Below are positions 52,615 to 63,880 of a stretch of 64,000 nt of DNA, piece by piece. The stretch is taken from the NCBI RefSeq assembly GCF_921293095.1, contig NC_060254.1, positions 54,916,069-54,980,068 on the forward strand, read 5' to 3'. The notes beneath the pieces are model-generated. The model was not told where the DNA came from. It was given only the letters and a program-made list of their open reading frames with translations, and searched no databases. How positions within the stretch are numbered: the stretch's first letter is position 1; each line of letters begins with the position of its first letter. Source of the stretch: Ischnura elegans (taxonomy: Eukaryota; Arthropoda; Insecta; Odonata; Coenagrionidae). The position numbers and the translations under genes were made by a program.

Positions 52615-52890
52615 TAGTGGCGCAGCGAGGGGGGGGGGGGTTTGGGGGATAACCCCCCCCCCCCCCCCCCAGAGATCAGAGAAATTTTTAAGTTTAATCC
52701 ATTTTACTTTATTGGATTATATTACTAATAGAATAGCGAGATGAATAAAATATCCCCCAGAAAGCCGTAAAGCTCACCATTTTGAACCATTTATCTTTAA
52801 AATTCCGCAATTTATTAATCTCGCACCTACCGCTTATCCTGGTGGGTATACCATACCCCACACATATCGGTATTAGTTACACCTAAAATT
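52615..52890 (+). mobile_element. hAT-type MITE, family 3, copy 4, 3'-truncated
   Basis: Starts 'tagtggcgcagcgagg' with long G and C runs, and continues with the family 3 interior down to 'ggtattagttacacctaaaat'. The right terminal repeat is replaced by a T run and unrelated sequence, so no target duplication can be read. Confidence 0.85.
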
Positions 52891-52894
52891 ATTT

Positions 52895-53105
52895 TTTTTC
52901 ATGTCAAATTTTTTCGCGTATTCTGTTCTTATATGGTAACATTTATTTATGTAAAAATATAGTATATCTTTGTTATCTTTGTATTTTATATTGTTCTTAC
53001 GTTTTTTATTTCATAGCACCGATGATGGTTTTGAATAAACAGAAACGTTGGCTATAACTTGTTTGCATAACATACGTTGACCTGAACTCCTGGATATATT
53101 TTAAC
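52895..53105 (+). repeat. Retroelement 3' end with GATGATGG...GAAACGTTGG motif
   Basis: 'ccgatgatggttttgaataaacagaaacgttggct' spans 53019-53053 (given in two parts: ccgatgatggttttgaat, then aaacagaaacgttggct). This type of motif is common at retroelement 3' ends, and here I relate it to the Penelope-like motifs elsewhere in the window. No coding sequence remains. Confidence 0.45.
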
Positions 53106-53109
53106 ATAT

Positions 53110-55480
53110 ATTTTCCATTACAAATACTCCTCGGCCTGTATTCTTCTCAGCCCTGTCCGTGGATATCCAGGTGTGCTTATGCGTGAGAATATGCGGGAAT
53201 ACGCACAAGGTTCAAGTATCGCGAGTGGTGTAGAGGGAAATAGGCTCGCCGGCCAGCCGGTGTCTCTCTCGCGATATATAACTCTGCCTTCATTCTTACT
53301 CTCCCACGCGCCTCTCACATTTTGGACACATTCCAACTTCCCCTCCCGCGCTTCCATTCACTCCCACGCTGGTTCCAACCCCTCCCCTACCCCACTCCCC
53401 CCCACCCTCTACCTCCATTTTTCCATTCTCGTCCGCGTAATTCCCTTCCAAGTCACGTGATTCGTATCGGATGAACGCGAAGAGTAAACGACCGTTTGAT
53501 ATTTTATTTTCCCGTTCAGGATTTTTTTTCTCATCCTTGAGAAAATTTTTTTCACTTGATTTTATTTTTTGAATGAAAACTTCTTTAGGAAGACCGAGTA
53601 CTTGGTGGGAGGGGTAAGAAAAAGCGATATCAGTTTAAGTAGATCAAACGTTAGTTCCTTCGAGTTACCTCCGATTCCTGTTATTTATTAGGGCACTGAT
53701 GAAACTACTTGTGGGAGACCAGGTAAATTTCATAAATGTGTCTCTACTGTGGAGAAAAGGTATACTAAAGAAGCTTTTTAAAGGATTTTTTTAGCAATTC
53801 ATGAGCCGGATTTTTTCCAATTTACGTTAACTTCCGCTCTAATGACAAAACAGTTTTCCTCAGTGGAGATGCTCCTAGTATTGTTTTTTGATATAAGTCC
53901 CTCCAAATACCGGATCATAATAAATACTTCTGGAAATATAAGATTTAGTCTGTAAGAAGCTTATTTTAATTCTCTTCCTTTTAGGTTACGGTTGCTGTTC
54001 CATAAGTATTTTGTTTTATTTTTCAAATTCTTTATTATATCCATCTTTTATGATAATTGATATTTTCTGGAAAGTTTTCGAAACCACAATGAATTGATAA
54101 TGTAGTTTCATGGTTTTTAAAGCAAGATTACCGTACCAGCATTATATTTCAGTTAGGTGGCTCACCTGAATATTTTTCATATTGTATTATAGTATTATAC
54201 TTCTCAATCTCTGTTTTTACTATAATTTTATATATCTCGAGTAAAGGTTCTTGATTATGAAAAAATAACTTATCGTCTTCCATCATTTGGGGATCTAACC
54301 TTTTCCTTCGTCAGGGCTTTATACTGAGAAACAAAATTAGGGTATTATGAAAAACCAAAATAACATAATTTTATTAATTTATTCATTGATATACTTTACT
54401 GAAATCTTACAGAAATTGTTCGTGACGGTTCAATTTTTCCAAGAAATTGCGTTTTACCCTTCAAACTTAGTTTTTTCTCTTTTTTTAGATTTTAATGTGC
54501 CCTTGGTGACGAAATGGGATCACGCATTTATAATGTTATTTCATTGGTGCTAAGTGAATATTTCCATGCGAAAAATATTTAAATTGACTCAAAAAATTAT
54601 ATTTAATTATTTTTACGCCTTTGAGTAGTGTAATACTATTTTTGTAATGTATTTAACGACATTATTTATGAAAACCAATAACTCATTTAACCGTTCAATA
54701 TATTATCCAGCAATTTTTGCGCATGTATTCACTACTCTCGGTCCATCCCATTACTGCCACGTTACTGCCATTTCTATTTATTTTTTTCGACTATTTAGTC
54801 CCTTGATTCACAAAGTTATTCGCTTGAATTCGCGGCAGGAAAGAGAATGAAGAAAAAAATGAACCGCGCATTCCGCACTGCTTCCGGAATTTTTCGTTCC
54901 CTCCAATTCCGAAATGTGTGTGTGTTGACTTGGTGCAGTGCTGCCCTCCATTGCGGTGACCGATGTTGAAAACACAGGGCGAACTTCAGGTTGGGCGCTT
55001 TCCATTCCGATTTCCTACCCGCTGCGCTTTTGTTTTTTTATTTTAAATGTTTATTTCTCTCTCGACCCGGTCGCTGTATATTCTCTTTTCCCGTTCCTCG
55101 GCGTGTCGCCGTTTCTCGATGTCGTTGCAATTGTGCTCATTCGACCTCGAGACGTCCGTTGTTTGAATCCCCCTGCTCCCAGGGCAGCCGAAAAGTGAAC
55201 CACTATACTATGTCGTATCGATAAAAAAAAAAGAAATCCGCTGAATGAACAAGCCGCTTGGGCGGGCAAGAGCCCGCGCCTTTGTTATATTGCACATGTC
55301 TTTATTCAAAAATGCTTCATTACTCAAGCGTGAGAGTGTCATTTGGACGTAACTATTATCATTATTATTTAAAAAAATAATATTGAAAAATACTCCTAAT
55401 AACTCTTTTAGGTTGTCATAATCATCATTATCACTAGTATTAAGTACTCCTAACATTGTTTTGCCGTGGCTATCACTCAC
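53110..55480. other. No supported gene (2.4 kb)
   Basis: Two GC-richer patches (53.15-53.46 kb and 54.88-55.2 kb) within AT-rich DNA. Frames up to 95 codons overlap on both strands. I found no conserved motif or splice structure. Confidence 0.4.
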
Positions 55481-56085
55481 TTCACCGATCAGCTAATCTT
55501 TTCACATCAACGTATTTACTCTCTTCATCCTTCTTTACCCGATCCATTTATTTTTTCAATGTCTTCCTTTTATTCTTTTTCTAAAACTATGCCAATATCG
55601 GCGTTTGCAACAATACCAAGGTCTTGGGTCCCCATCTAATATCCGACGTACGTAAACGGCTGCCGAGTGAAAACGCCATTGTTGACGGTAGATTATAATG
55701 CCTCAATCTGGAATAATACTGCAATTAACAAGGAATGTTTGCAAATAACAAGGAATCATTTTCTTTTTTTCTTCCTTTTTCTTTTTTCGAGGTTTTCCAT
55801 TCTTGCCATCCACTCACCCCTCGAAGATTGTTTTCATCAAACAATTATGCCTCAGGATATCGTCCAAGAAGTTGTTCTACCTTATTCTTGAGGATATCAC
55901 GTGGCTTTTTTCTCTCTCCTATTTTTCTAAGCACTTCCTCTTCTCTCACTCGGGCGATCCATTCTGTCCTCATCACTGTTCTGAAGCACAACATTTCGAA
56001 AACTTAAAACCTTGACATTTTTCCGCTGCTGTTATAGTCATGCCTACCTTTCGTGGAGGAGCACACTCCAAATGAAAGTTGCTAT
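55480..56085 (-). pseudogene. LINE family A, copy 5
   Basis: The minus-strand family A tail, strongly decayed. Starting at the right: 'ggagtgtgctcctccacg', 'ttcgaaatgttgtgcttcag', 'tggatcgcccgagtgagaga', 'cctcaagaataaggtagaac', 'aacaatcttcgaggggtgag', then 'aagaaggatgaagagagtaa'. A stretch near 55560-55800 is replaced by unrelated sequence. The plus-strand frames here are shadows. Confidence 0.75.
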
Positions 56086-56089
56086 TAAA

Positions 56090-57655
56090 TGTTAATAGTT
56101 CTTTTTTATGGGATGCTACAGGTAATGAATACGATACTAAACATTGAATAAATGATATTTTTGTTCTAGTATTCAGGTTATACGAAATTTTATTCCATTG
56201 CATTGATTTCAATGTAACAGTGAATATTTCTTCACCATTAAATTGGTTTACTTATTAAGTAGCATTGTTACATGTAATATATTTTAGGTATATTAGAAAA
56301 CGAAAAGGCCTGATGACATTTCATCGCGAGCTGCTCGAGAGATAGCCGATGGATCGAGAAACGGAAAAATACAGGTCTCTTTATTTTTCAAACTCTACGG
56401 CGGTCGACAATAAAAAAATGATAATCGAACACATTGTCCAGAAGAATGTAAACAACAGCAGAGGCCCATTCATGAGTACATGAAGAGCAGCGACCCGCTC
56501 GGAATGAGTTTGTGACGTATTGCGTTTCTGGCAAAGTTACTGCATACATTTCATCAGATGAGATGTTATTTGAGTGTTGGTTCATTAACTTGTTCAGGAA
56601 AAACCTCTCCTTGAGGTAATCGCTCGTTCACGTGAGTGTAAACTGCAAAGAAATATGCGAGGTGATGCACGAAACCAATAAGTAGATGAGAAGTGATGGC
56701 CAGCACGGGATGAGTTCGTGATATCATTAACCTATCTTCGAAGTGGTCAGCATATTTCGCCGCGAATGGCTCCAGAAGAAGACGAAGTATTGAAAATGGA
56801 AATATACCGGTAATTTAGTATTCCAATCTCCATCACAATGGAAAATAAAGAAAAATTTGTGCACGGAACCATTTTAAATTTTCAGGAACTCATTTCTATA
56901 ATGCTTGGGGGCAAAGTTATATTCATGGCCCAGAGTGGAGAGATGATAAAAGTCGTTTCTTATTTTTTCAGAAGGATTCCTTAGACAACTCGAGTGGTCG
57001 CTGAAGTACCCGATAAGCCTCCGGCAACGTGAGCCCCAGCAATGGTATAAATTCCGAGAATAGGGGTTGAAGAGAAGAGATAATGTGTATTCGTTCCGCT
57101 TAGGAAGACAGAGAGGCAACGAAGGAAATATTTACTCACAGGCTAAATACGTTTATAATGTTTGTTTTGGTATGTTCTTGACTGTGAACCAACTTAAATT
57201 CACATAGTATAAGGTCGTTCAGCAAGACTTTAAATCGCAATTCCTTAATAAAAAACCGTTTGGTGGATGTAAGCATGATTTTCGACAGCAAAATGAATCT
57301 TCCACATTCTGCCACTGCCTCGTAAGTTTAATATTGAAAAATGCAAAATTTTCCGCGCACTATTAACCCATCGTCGTCTCTTAATTTTTGTGTAAATATC
57401 TAACCTAAACCCCTTTTATATTTTTCCTAGGGTTTTCATTTACCTATTATTTTGTAGAATATAAAGTTTTATGACAAGATGCATAGGATTTGTGATGGGA
57501 TAATTTTAGTTGTTTTTTGGCACATGATATTTAGTTTTAAGATAATATTAATCCAATAAACAATTTTCAAATGCAACATAAATTGGATGAATGAGGCAGA
57601 TACTTTGTGGAGATCCATTATGAGGTATGAAGTGAAACACTTTGCACTTTCCACA
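56090..57655. other. AT-rich, nothing recognised (1.6 kb)
   Basis: Frames of up to 81 codons without motifs. No repeat partner noticed. Confidence 0.4.
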
Positions 57656-57664
57656 TAAAAATTT

Positions 57665-57715
57665 ATTAAACTGCAGTCGACATGTTTCGCTGCACTGCAG
57701 CATTATCAATACTTA
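57665..57715 (-). repeat. CTGATAATG...GAAACATGTCG motif
   Basis: On the minus strand 'ctgataatgctgcagtgcag' is followed directly by 'cgaaacatgtcg'. The middle folds as a five-pair hairpin (GCTGC/GCAGC). It is of the same type as the Penelope-like motifs at 24.4, 27.3, 30.7, 53.0 and 58.3 kb. Confidence 0.5.
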
Positions 57716-58189
57716 ACCAAGAAATTAACCATACCAATATCCATAGCAAATACCCAACCCTCCCTCCTTCCACCCCCACCTTCTCAAATGTTTGCGAGTG
57801 TGTAATTTTGTAATTATATTCAATTCACTTCATATTTCAAATGTAACAGCAACATTAACGCTACCGGCAGTTCTGGCTCTTTACCTTAAGGAAAATCGTA
57901 TCAAATCGGCGAATCGCCAACTATTTACTCAAATGGGTTTATAAGTTGGTGACGTGATTAGAGTTTTGGCTAATTAACTCGTTCAGAGAAAACGGAAACA
58001 GGATTTAAAGAATCGTTCGTTAATTAGGGTGTTTATGACGACGAACTACGTGAAACGTGTTGATGAGTAGTATCGGAGAAGAGGTGAACTGCTCGGCTTG
58101 AGGTAGTGTAGTGGTCTTGCTCTTACTAGAGGATTAAGAAATGATCATATTTATCGTCTTATCTATTATTTACACGATCATGTTTATCG

Positions 58190-58640
58190 TTGATGGAGAC
58201 TTTCGCGGGGTGGTGCAGCATGCGTAGTAAGGTTTTCGGGTTGACCTCCGCGTCGTTTCATCTTCATGACGACAGTTTCGCCGGCGTTGCAGCTGGCGTC
58301 TTCAGGTTCAAAGTGTTTAATGCAGGTTTTTGCTCGTCTTGTATAGGCCTTGGTTTGGGCTAGGTGCGTTCTGATTGGTCCGTTTGGGTGAGTCTCTCTT
58401 CCCCGACTCATACGATAGGCTATCGAAATAGCGAAAACATCCACATTCAACAGGGAGGACAGCTATTCGCTCTCAAACACCTGGAAGAAACTCTTACCCA
58501 AGCGGACCAATCAGAACGCACCCAGCCCAAACCAAGGCCTATATAAGACGGACAAAAACCTGCATCAAACACTTCGAACCTGAAGACGCTAGCTGAAACG
58601 ACGCGGAGGTCTACCCGAAAACCTTGCTACGCATCATATT
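58190..58640. mobile_element. Two Penelope-like 3' ends in inverted orientation
   Basis: The left half (58190-58420, minus) and right half (58430-58640, plus) are inverted copies of one Penelope-like 3' region. Both contain 'aggccttggtttgggct' / 'agcccaaaccaaggcct', a 'tgcgttctgattggtccg' block, 'aacctgaagacgc' and 'gaaacgacgcggaggt'. The right half begins with coding sequence on the plus strand: EIAKTSTFNREDSYSLSNTW, then KKLLP, the extreme C terminus of the GIY-YIG domain. The right copy lacks about 30 bases ('cggcgaaactgtcgtcatga' region) present in the left. Arms are about 200 bp. Head-to-head or partially duplicated inverted insertions are well known for these elements. Confidence 0.82.
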
Positions 58641-58664
58641 TATCGTCTTATGTAATCGGATCTA

Positions 58665-59060
58665 CACATGGGCCACGTTGGTGTATGGGAGCGAGGCTAG
58701 GATGATAACAACAAGAGAGAAGTCAAGAGCATTCGAAATGCGGCACTACCGAAAAATGATGAATATAAAGTGAATTAATAGAGTAGGAAACGAGGAAGTT
58801 CTAAAAAGAGTGGGAGAAAAGAGACGTCTTCTAAAAACTCTAAAGACAAAAGGACAATTAGCTGGCCATATTATGAGGCACGATGGCCTTATGAAGATAA
58901 TCGTAGGACAGGTGAAGGGCAACGGAGGGCCTCGAATGAGGTATAGTGCATATTTTGATGATGCAAAAGAAAGGAAATACATCACCATAAGAAGACTAGC
59001 AGATGAGAGAGCGGGATAAAGAGCTTCGCCAAACTAATATTACGATATTTGACTTAAGGA
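58665..59060 (+). pseudogene. LINE family A, copy 6
   Basis: Starts at 'gtatgggagcgaggctagga' and follows the family A tail. A 69-codon frame (58810-59019) reads GHIMRHDGLMKIIVGQVKG and RRLADERAG. It ends 'cttcgccaaactaatatta'. Stops interrupt the upstream part. It lies just right of the Penelope-like pair. Confidence 0.8.
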
Positions 59061-59845
59061 GATGGGCTAACTATGCCTTAGTTGAGTCCTGGGAAGGTGA
59101 AGATGGGGCCACCAGCCCTCATCACAGGTTCAACCCTTGACTTGCGAGGTGCAACTTTTGTTACACAGCCAGTGACGTACGATATGGGATACAGCAATAA
59201 TTATAATATTGATAAAATTTTTCTTTGCCATTTTTTCGCTCCATTTTATTTTTATTCATCCCAGTAAGTAGCCTAAAACTTACAATTAATTTTATGCATT
59301 GCCAAGTAAAAATGGGTAGTTAAAACAGTATAAAAAACAGGTTTCAAAACATTTTTATCGTTTTTTTGAGTATTAAGATTCAGATTTAAATATAGACCTT
59401 TCGTAATTTTGCCCTAAGGCTAAATAAGAAGACACAGGTAGAGTATTATTGTTTAGTCCTTTTTTATGCAATGCGCAGGAGGTTGAGAGCCTAAACAAAA
59501 CTATACGGTCACATTTGATATCTGTTTAATCTCTGTCTTTTCGTTTATTCTCCTGTGGCGTTGTCGTTTTCCAAATTCATCATTTTTGGGGATGACAGAG
59601 CATGGCCCCACTCTAACTCATCTCGTGAATGTCTCTGAATATATTTTTCTCCCCATCCCTGATGTTTATTCTTTACACATATAATCCCGCGATTGGGCTT
59701 GTATCCCTCCATCTCATCTCCGTGTACGAGAGCTGCTAAGCGAGCTATAAAGCAAATGGAGAGGGTCGAACGGGGATGCCGCGTATGGATCAAGGAGACG
59801 GAATATATTGGAATGTAAGGTCTATTCCTTTTCTTGGAAGCTCTG
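59061..59845. other. No recognisable feature
   Basis: AT-rich with frames up to 82 codons, none with motifs. Confidence 0.4.
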
Positions 59846-59849
59846 TTAT

Positions 59850-60425
59850 TATCAGAAACAAGCCGGCCACCCGGCGTTGCTTGGGAAAGTTAGTACCAAG
59901 AGAAGGAGAACCTCAGAACTTGGATTTTGACCTCTCAGTGAGAAAATTTGAAAGAAAATAAGAGGAAACACGATTTGTCGAAATATACAGTTAAAACGAC
60001 AACAAGGTTACTCGTGTGCCAGTCACTTGTGAACGGTGTAGTTGCGAGAAAAAGCAGTGTTGGAACTGGAAGTCGCCAAAATCGGCCTTCACCTCGCAAA
60101 CGGTGCGCACAAAGATTTCCATCTTTGTGCGCACCGTTAGTGCGCACCGCAAACATAGTAGAGTGAATGGGGATGTTATCGTAGGGTGAGAGAGTAAGTA
60201 GAGGGTGGGGAATGGGTGCTAGGTGGCGCTCAGCGCACTTGCAGGGGTCGCTAATGAGAAAACGACGCAAAGGATGCGTTGGACGCAACCAAAAGTAGCG
60301 CTACGGGAGTCGGGAGCATGATATGCACATATGTACTAACTCTGACCGCAATCCCTGTAGCCGTGTAGAAGCGCATAGTGAACAGACAAACAAACATCGT
60401 CTTTGATGTATATATAGAGATAGGT
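59850..60425 (+). repeat. RTE-like LINE/SINE segment incl. dispersed repeat H, copy 2
   Basis: 'gccggccacccggcgttgct' near 59860 and the tail 'gaacagacaaacaaacatcg' near 60385 are words typical of RTE-type LINEs and their SINEs. The portion 60240-60420 aligns with 15655-15830. At 60100-60140 'gtgcgcac' and 'aaagatttcc/catctttgtgcgcac' form a small inverted repeat. The clade assignment is from memory of such tails and is uncertain. Confidence 0.5.
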
Positions 60426-60679
60426 AGAGAAGGGCTGACAATGTTACGGTAGATAAAAGAACACAACAGTATTTTTCCACCGTTCTGCAAATGCCCATTA
60501 TTTCAGAAATATTTGAAAGTTTTTCGTAAAAAGCTAAATGTGGTTTAAATTCTAGAAGTTAAAAAGTCCATCTGTGGAAATAATCATTAGAGAATTTGCA
60601 AAAGGAATTAGTGCGTTCTTAAAAAAACGTATTTTGCTTCAAATTATTGGCTAGAACAGTCGTACGATGATCACGTTTA

Positions 60680-60850
60680 AAGGCGTACACGACATATTAA
60701 CACGTAAGAGTTAATGGCTAATTTTATGAACGCGTGAATGAACACAAAAATTTACCGTGTAACATGTAGCATTCGTACATGTTCCGTTCAAGTCCACCAA
60801 AATCGTCCATGCATTCACACATTATCTCGTACGTGCTAACCCAATGTTGC
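60680..60850. repeat. Partial copy of MITE at 61487-61725
   Basis: 'gcattcgtacatgttccgtt' and 'gtccaccaaaatcgt' match the reverse complement of 61540-61590. 'cgtgtaac' and 'acgtaagagttaatg' resemble its terminal repeats. A degraded copy. Confidence 0.6.
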
Positions 60851-61104
60851 CTCAAATAACATGAAAAATGTAGATATTTTCAGCTCTATTCAGGAAAATT
60901 TTAAACTACTTGTTCTTCTGTGCTGTAAAGTTTAATGGCGAAATATGTAGCTGCCACGATAATTATGATTGAGTAGAAAATTTTCACTTATTTAAGAAGA
61001 GAAGTCTTGAAATTTATTTTCTCCCAATAGCTGTTATGGGTTAGAAAGGGTTAATGTATCGGGTGAACAGACCTTCAGAACGATTTTAATTTCTCCTGGC
61101 GAAT

Positions 61105-61365
61105 TATATTCATGAATCCTTCTCGGGTTTTAAACCAGGTTAACTCAGTCAATAAGGGCGACGTTTCGGAAGACGACTTTTCTGTAATTTTCAAGGCGTG
61201 TTACTCAAAGAAAGTCCAATTTCACACTATGAATTCAATTGAAATTGTGTGAAATTGGACTTTTATTGAGTAACACGCCTTAAAATGGGATACATTGAAT
61301 TGACACAATTGAGGCCTATACGACTAAGTTAAACTGGTTGAAAAACCGAGAAGAATTCAACAATA
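61105..61365. repeat. Long palindrome (about 125-bp arms)
   Basis: Arms 61113-61235 and 61236-61360 are inverted copies of one sequence with almost no spacer. The centre 'gtccaatttcacac...gtgtgaaattggac' and 'aaggcgtgttactca/tgagtaacacgcctt' pair closely, and the outer parts 'ttctcgggttttaaaccagg' / 'aactggttgaaaaaccgaga' pair with mismatches. The arm sequence is that of 16168-16440. Interpreted as two Penelope-like ends in inverted orientation; identity of the family is inference. Confidence 0.75.
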
Positions 61366-61486
61366 GACCTTCTGAAGTTATAAATCCAATGTGAATTTGC
61401 TGAATATAGGAAGATTATGTATTTGTGATTTTAATACTCGCTTACGTTACATGAGGTTGTTATGTGAAGCGATGGTATGCAGCATC

Positions 61487-61725
61487 AAGGCTTGGTTACA
61501 CGGTACATTAACACGTACAAGTTAATGTACGTTTGCGTGAATGATTTTGGTGGACCGGAACGGAACATGTACGAATGCATAAACCAAATTAGAACAGGTT
61601 CTATTTTCCGTTCATGCATTCGCACAAGTTGGGTGGTTACACGGTGCATCTTGGCGTTCATTCTCGCGTTCATACATTTAGACATTAACCCGTACGAGTT
61701 AATGTACCGTGTAAACAGGCCTTTA
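61487..61725. mobile_element. TIR MITE (about 239 bp)
   Basis: Terminal repeats of about 40 bp: left AAGGCTTGGTTACACGGTAC then 'attaacacgtacaagttaatgt'; right 'acattaacccgtacgagtta' then ATGTACCGTGTAAACAGGCC. Within each arm 'attaac.cgtac.agttaat' is itself palindromic. Superfamily unresolved. Frames of 91 and 100 codons on opposite strands across the element are a consequence of the symmetry. Confidence 0.85.
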
Positions 61726-61929
61726 GAGAGTATGATTTTTGGTAAAGGACCGTTTTCCATACGTTCAACAAACCATTAGCTCGAGAGAAGTTTATTCATA
61801 CAAAAAATCAGTCCACATTATGAAGTGGTTTTTTGAGGCTGAGAACAGACAATTTTCATTTTACTTGTTTTTTTATTTTTTTAAGATTATTTTTGTGATA
61901 AGTCTGCAATACTTCCGGTTTTTATTTTA

Positions 61930-63880
61930 CCCGGAAAAATTTAGATTTTACCGTTTCTCGTTTCGATTTCCACCCACGTATGGTTGAAATACGTGCCCTT
62001 TTTAAAATCATGAATGGTATGAACTAGCGTTTATTGAATCATCGTGGCGTTGGGTTATCATCTCGCGGGCACTGTGCTTCGCAGCAAAGGTTCCTCGTTA
62101 ACTTCCACTCCCCTATGCTTTCACTGTTCACCCTTTATCCCCCGAAAATTCCTCCCCTATTGTCATTTCTCGTGTGTGACGTAGGTGAAAGGAAATTGGT
62201 GCCGGATGGGTAGGGAAAACTTGAATCTGAAGCCCCTGACTGTCGTAGGTTGCTTATAAGTGACAGTCTGAGCTATGAAATATATGCTGTGAAACCTCTG
62301 TTCATGATTACCTCTGACTTGCGGACCCCTCTGACTTAAGGAGAGGACTTAGTATTCAATTCCCCAGGAAAAGATATGCAATTACATGAGGATAACATTT
62401 TTTATATATATGAACTCTATCACTTCCGGACACGGACACTTTAAAGGCAAAATTTTAGTCTTTTACCGTCACTATCGCCAAGGGTTTTCTGAACGACCTC
62501 TAAGAAATTTAGTTTTTTTTTAAATAAAAGGATTTCATTCGGCTGGCCACACTATAATAATTGTAGGGTAATACTAATATTAAAAATGAGATTTTCTATA
62601 GATCATCTCTGACTTACGGCCACCTCTCACTTACGGAAACATTTCCGAGGACCGTTAGTGTCGGTAAATGAGATGTTTCCCTGTACATAGCTAAGACTAT
62701 CGTTCAGTTAAATTCAAAATTATAATTAAAACAATACACTGACTACTGATTTAACTCACACGGAATATTTGACATGCCGTCAAACTTTTCTGCGATTTTG
62801 TTTTTGCCGCGTATATCTAAAATGGTTAAAAGAAACAGTCCCCAGGGTAATTCGATGTAAATCTTTGATATTAAATATAATGAAATCACTTGTCTATTTC
62901 CACACTTCTATATATCTACCGTCCCAGGTTTTAAGCTCAGAGTGCCATTTTCAAGGTATTACATTGAGTGATCAGGTTACGTTAAATATCTAAAATGGAT
63001 TAAATTGTAAAATATTACTAGATAATAGCCTCCTCATCACCCGTTGCGAAAGTGTTTAAGGCCTGCAATTTTTTTTCTTTAGTTGATCCGTTAATGATTT
63101 TGAATAGCCCCCTAATTAAACAGTAGCGGAAGTTGTAGTCTGTACCTATGATGTGCGGCATTTATTGTTCCCGGAAAAAATTGATTGCCTTTTTTCGTTT
63201 TTTTTTATATTTCTTCGAGGAATATTTGAAATTAGAAACTTATTTATAGACGTTCAGTTAAATTTAAAAAAATCGCTGACTACCGATTCAATTCCCATGA
63301 AAAATTTGGCATGATGTCAACTTTTTCTACGATTTCTGCTTTTCCGCGTGCGTCTAAAATGGCTTAATTTGTTAATTGGCTTAATGCGTTCGGCATTTAT
63401 TAAATATTACTGAAAATCTCCTTATCACACATTGCGAAGTCGTTTTAAGCCCAAAATATTTCTTAAGTTCGATCGTTCATTATTTTGAATAGCCGTCTAA
63501 CTATATAGTAACGCTGGGAATAGGAAGCTGAGGTCTGCGCAATGTTTGGACTCTATTGTTAACTGAAAAAATTATAATTTCCTGTTTTTTAGTTTTTTAC
63601 TTCACCCACGTATAGTGGAAATATGCACCTTATTTTTATTATAAAATATTTATAAAAAGCTTTATCTGAATTATTGGGTCGTAACATTTTCATCTCGTGG
63701 ATACTGTAATTCGGATCCGAGTTTTCAACCCCCTTCACCCTTAAAAATCCCGAAAAATTCCACCCTTCCACATCCCTTGTCTGTGACGTTGGCTGAGGGA
63801 GAGGTTGCCGGAGAGGAGTTGGGTGGGAACAATTTGGCCCCGCCGCCCCTGACTGTGCTGCGAGGGCCGGCACGGGCGGT
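61930..63880. repeat. Tandem duplication, period about 1.63 kb
   Basis: 61960-62240 and 63595-63875 share 'cacccacgtat.g..gaaata.g..cctt', 'tcatctcg.gg.actgt', 'cccgaaaa.ttcc', 'gtctgtgacgt' and 'gcccctgactgt'. Inside the unit, 62700-63180 and 63250-63560 are also related ('cgttcagttaaat', 'gactac.gatt.aa', 'cgatttt..ttttccgcgt..tctaaaatgg', 'tatta.t.ttgaatagcc'), period about 540 bp. Non-coding. Confidence 0.6.
62285..62685. mobile_element. pogo-like MITE (about 400 bp)
   Basis: Left 'ctgtgaaacctctgttcatg' and 'cctctgacttgcggaccc'; right, inverted, 'cagggaaacatctcatttac' and 'cgtaagtcagagatg'. TA follows the right end (62684-62685). 'GAAACCTC' ends with TA duplication are usual for pogo/mariner relatives. 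It lies inside the 1.63-kb duplication and only in the first unit. Confidence 0.6.
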
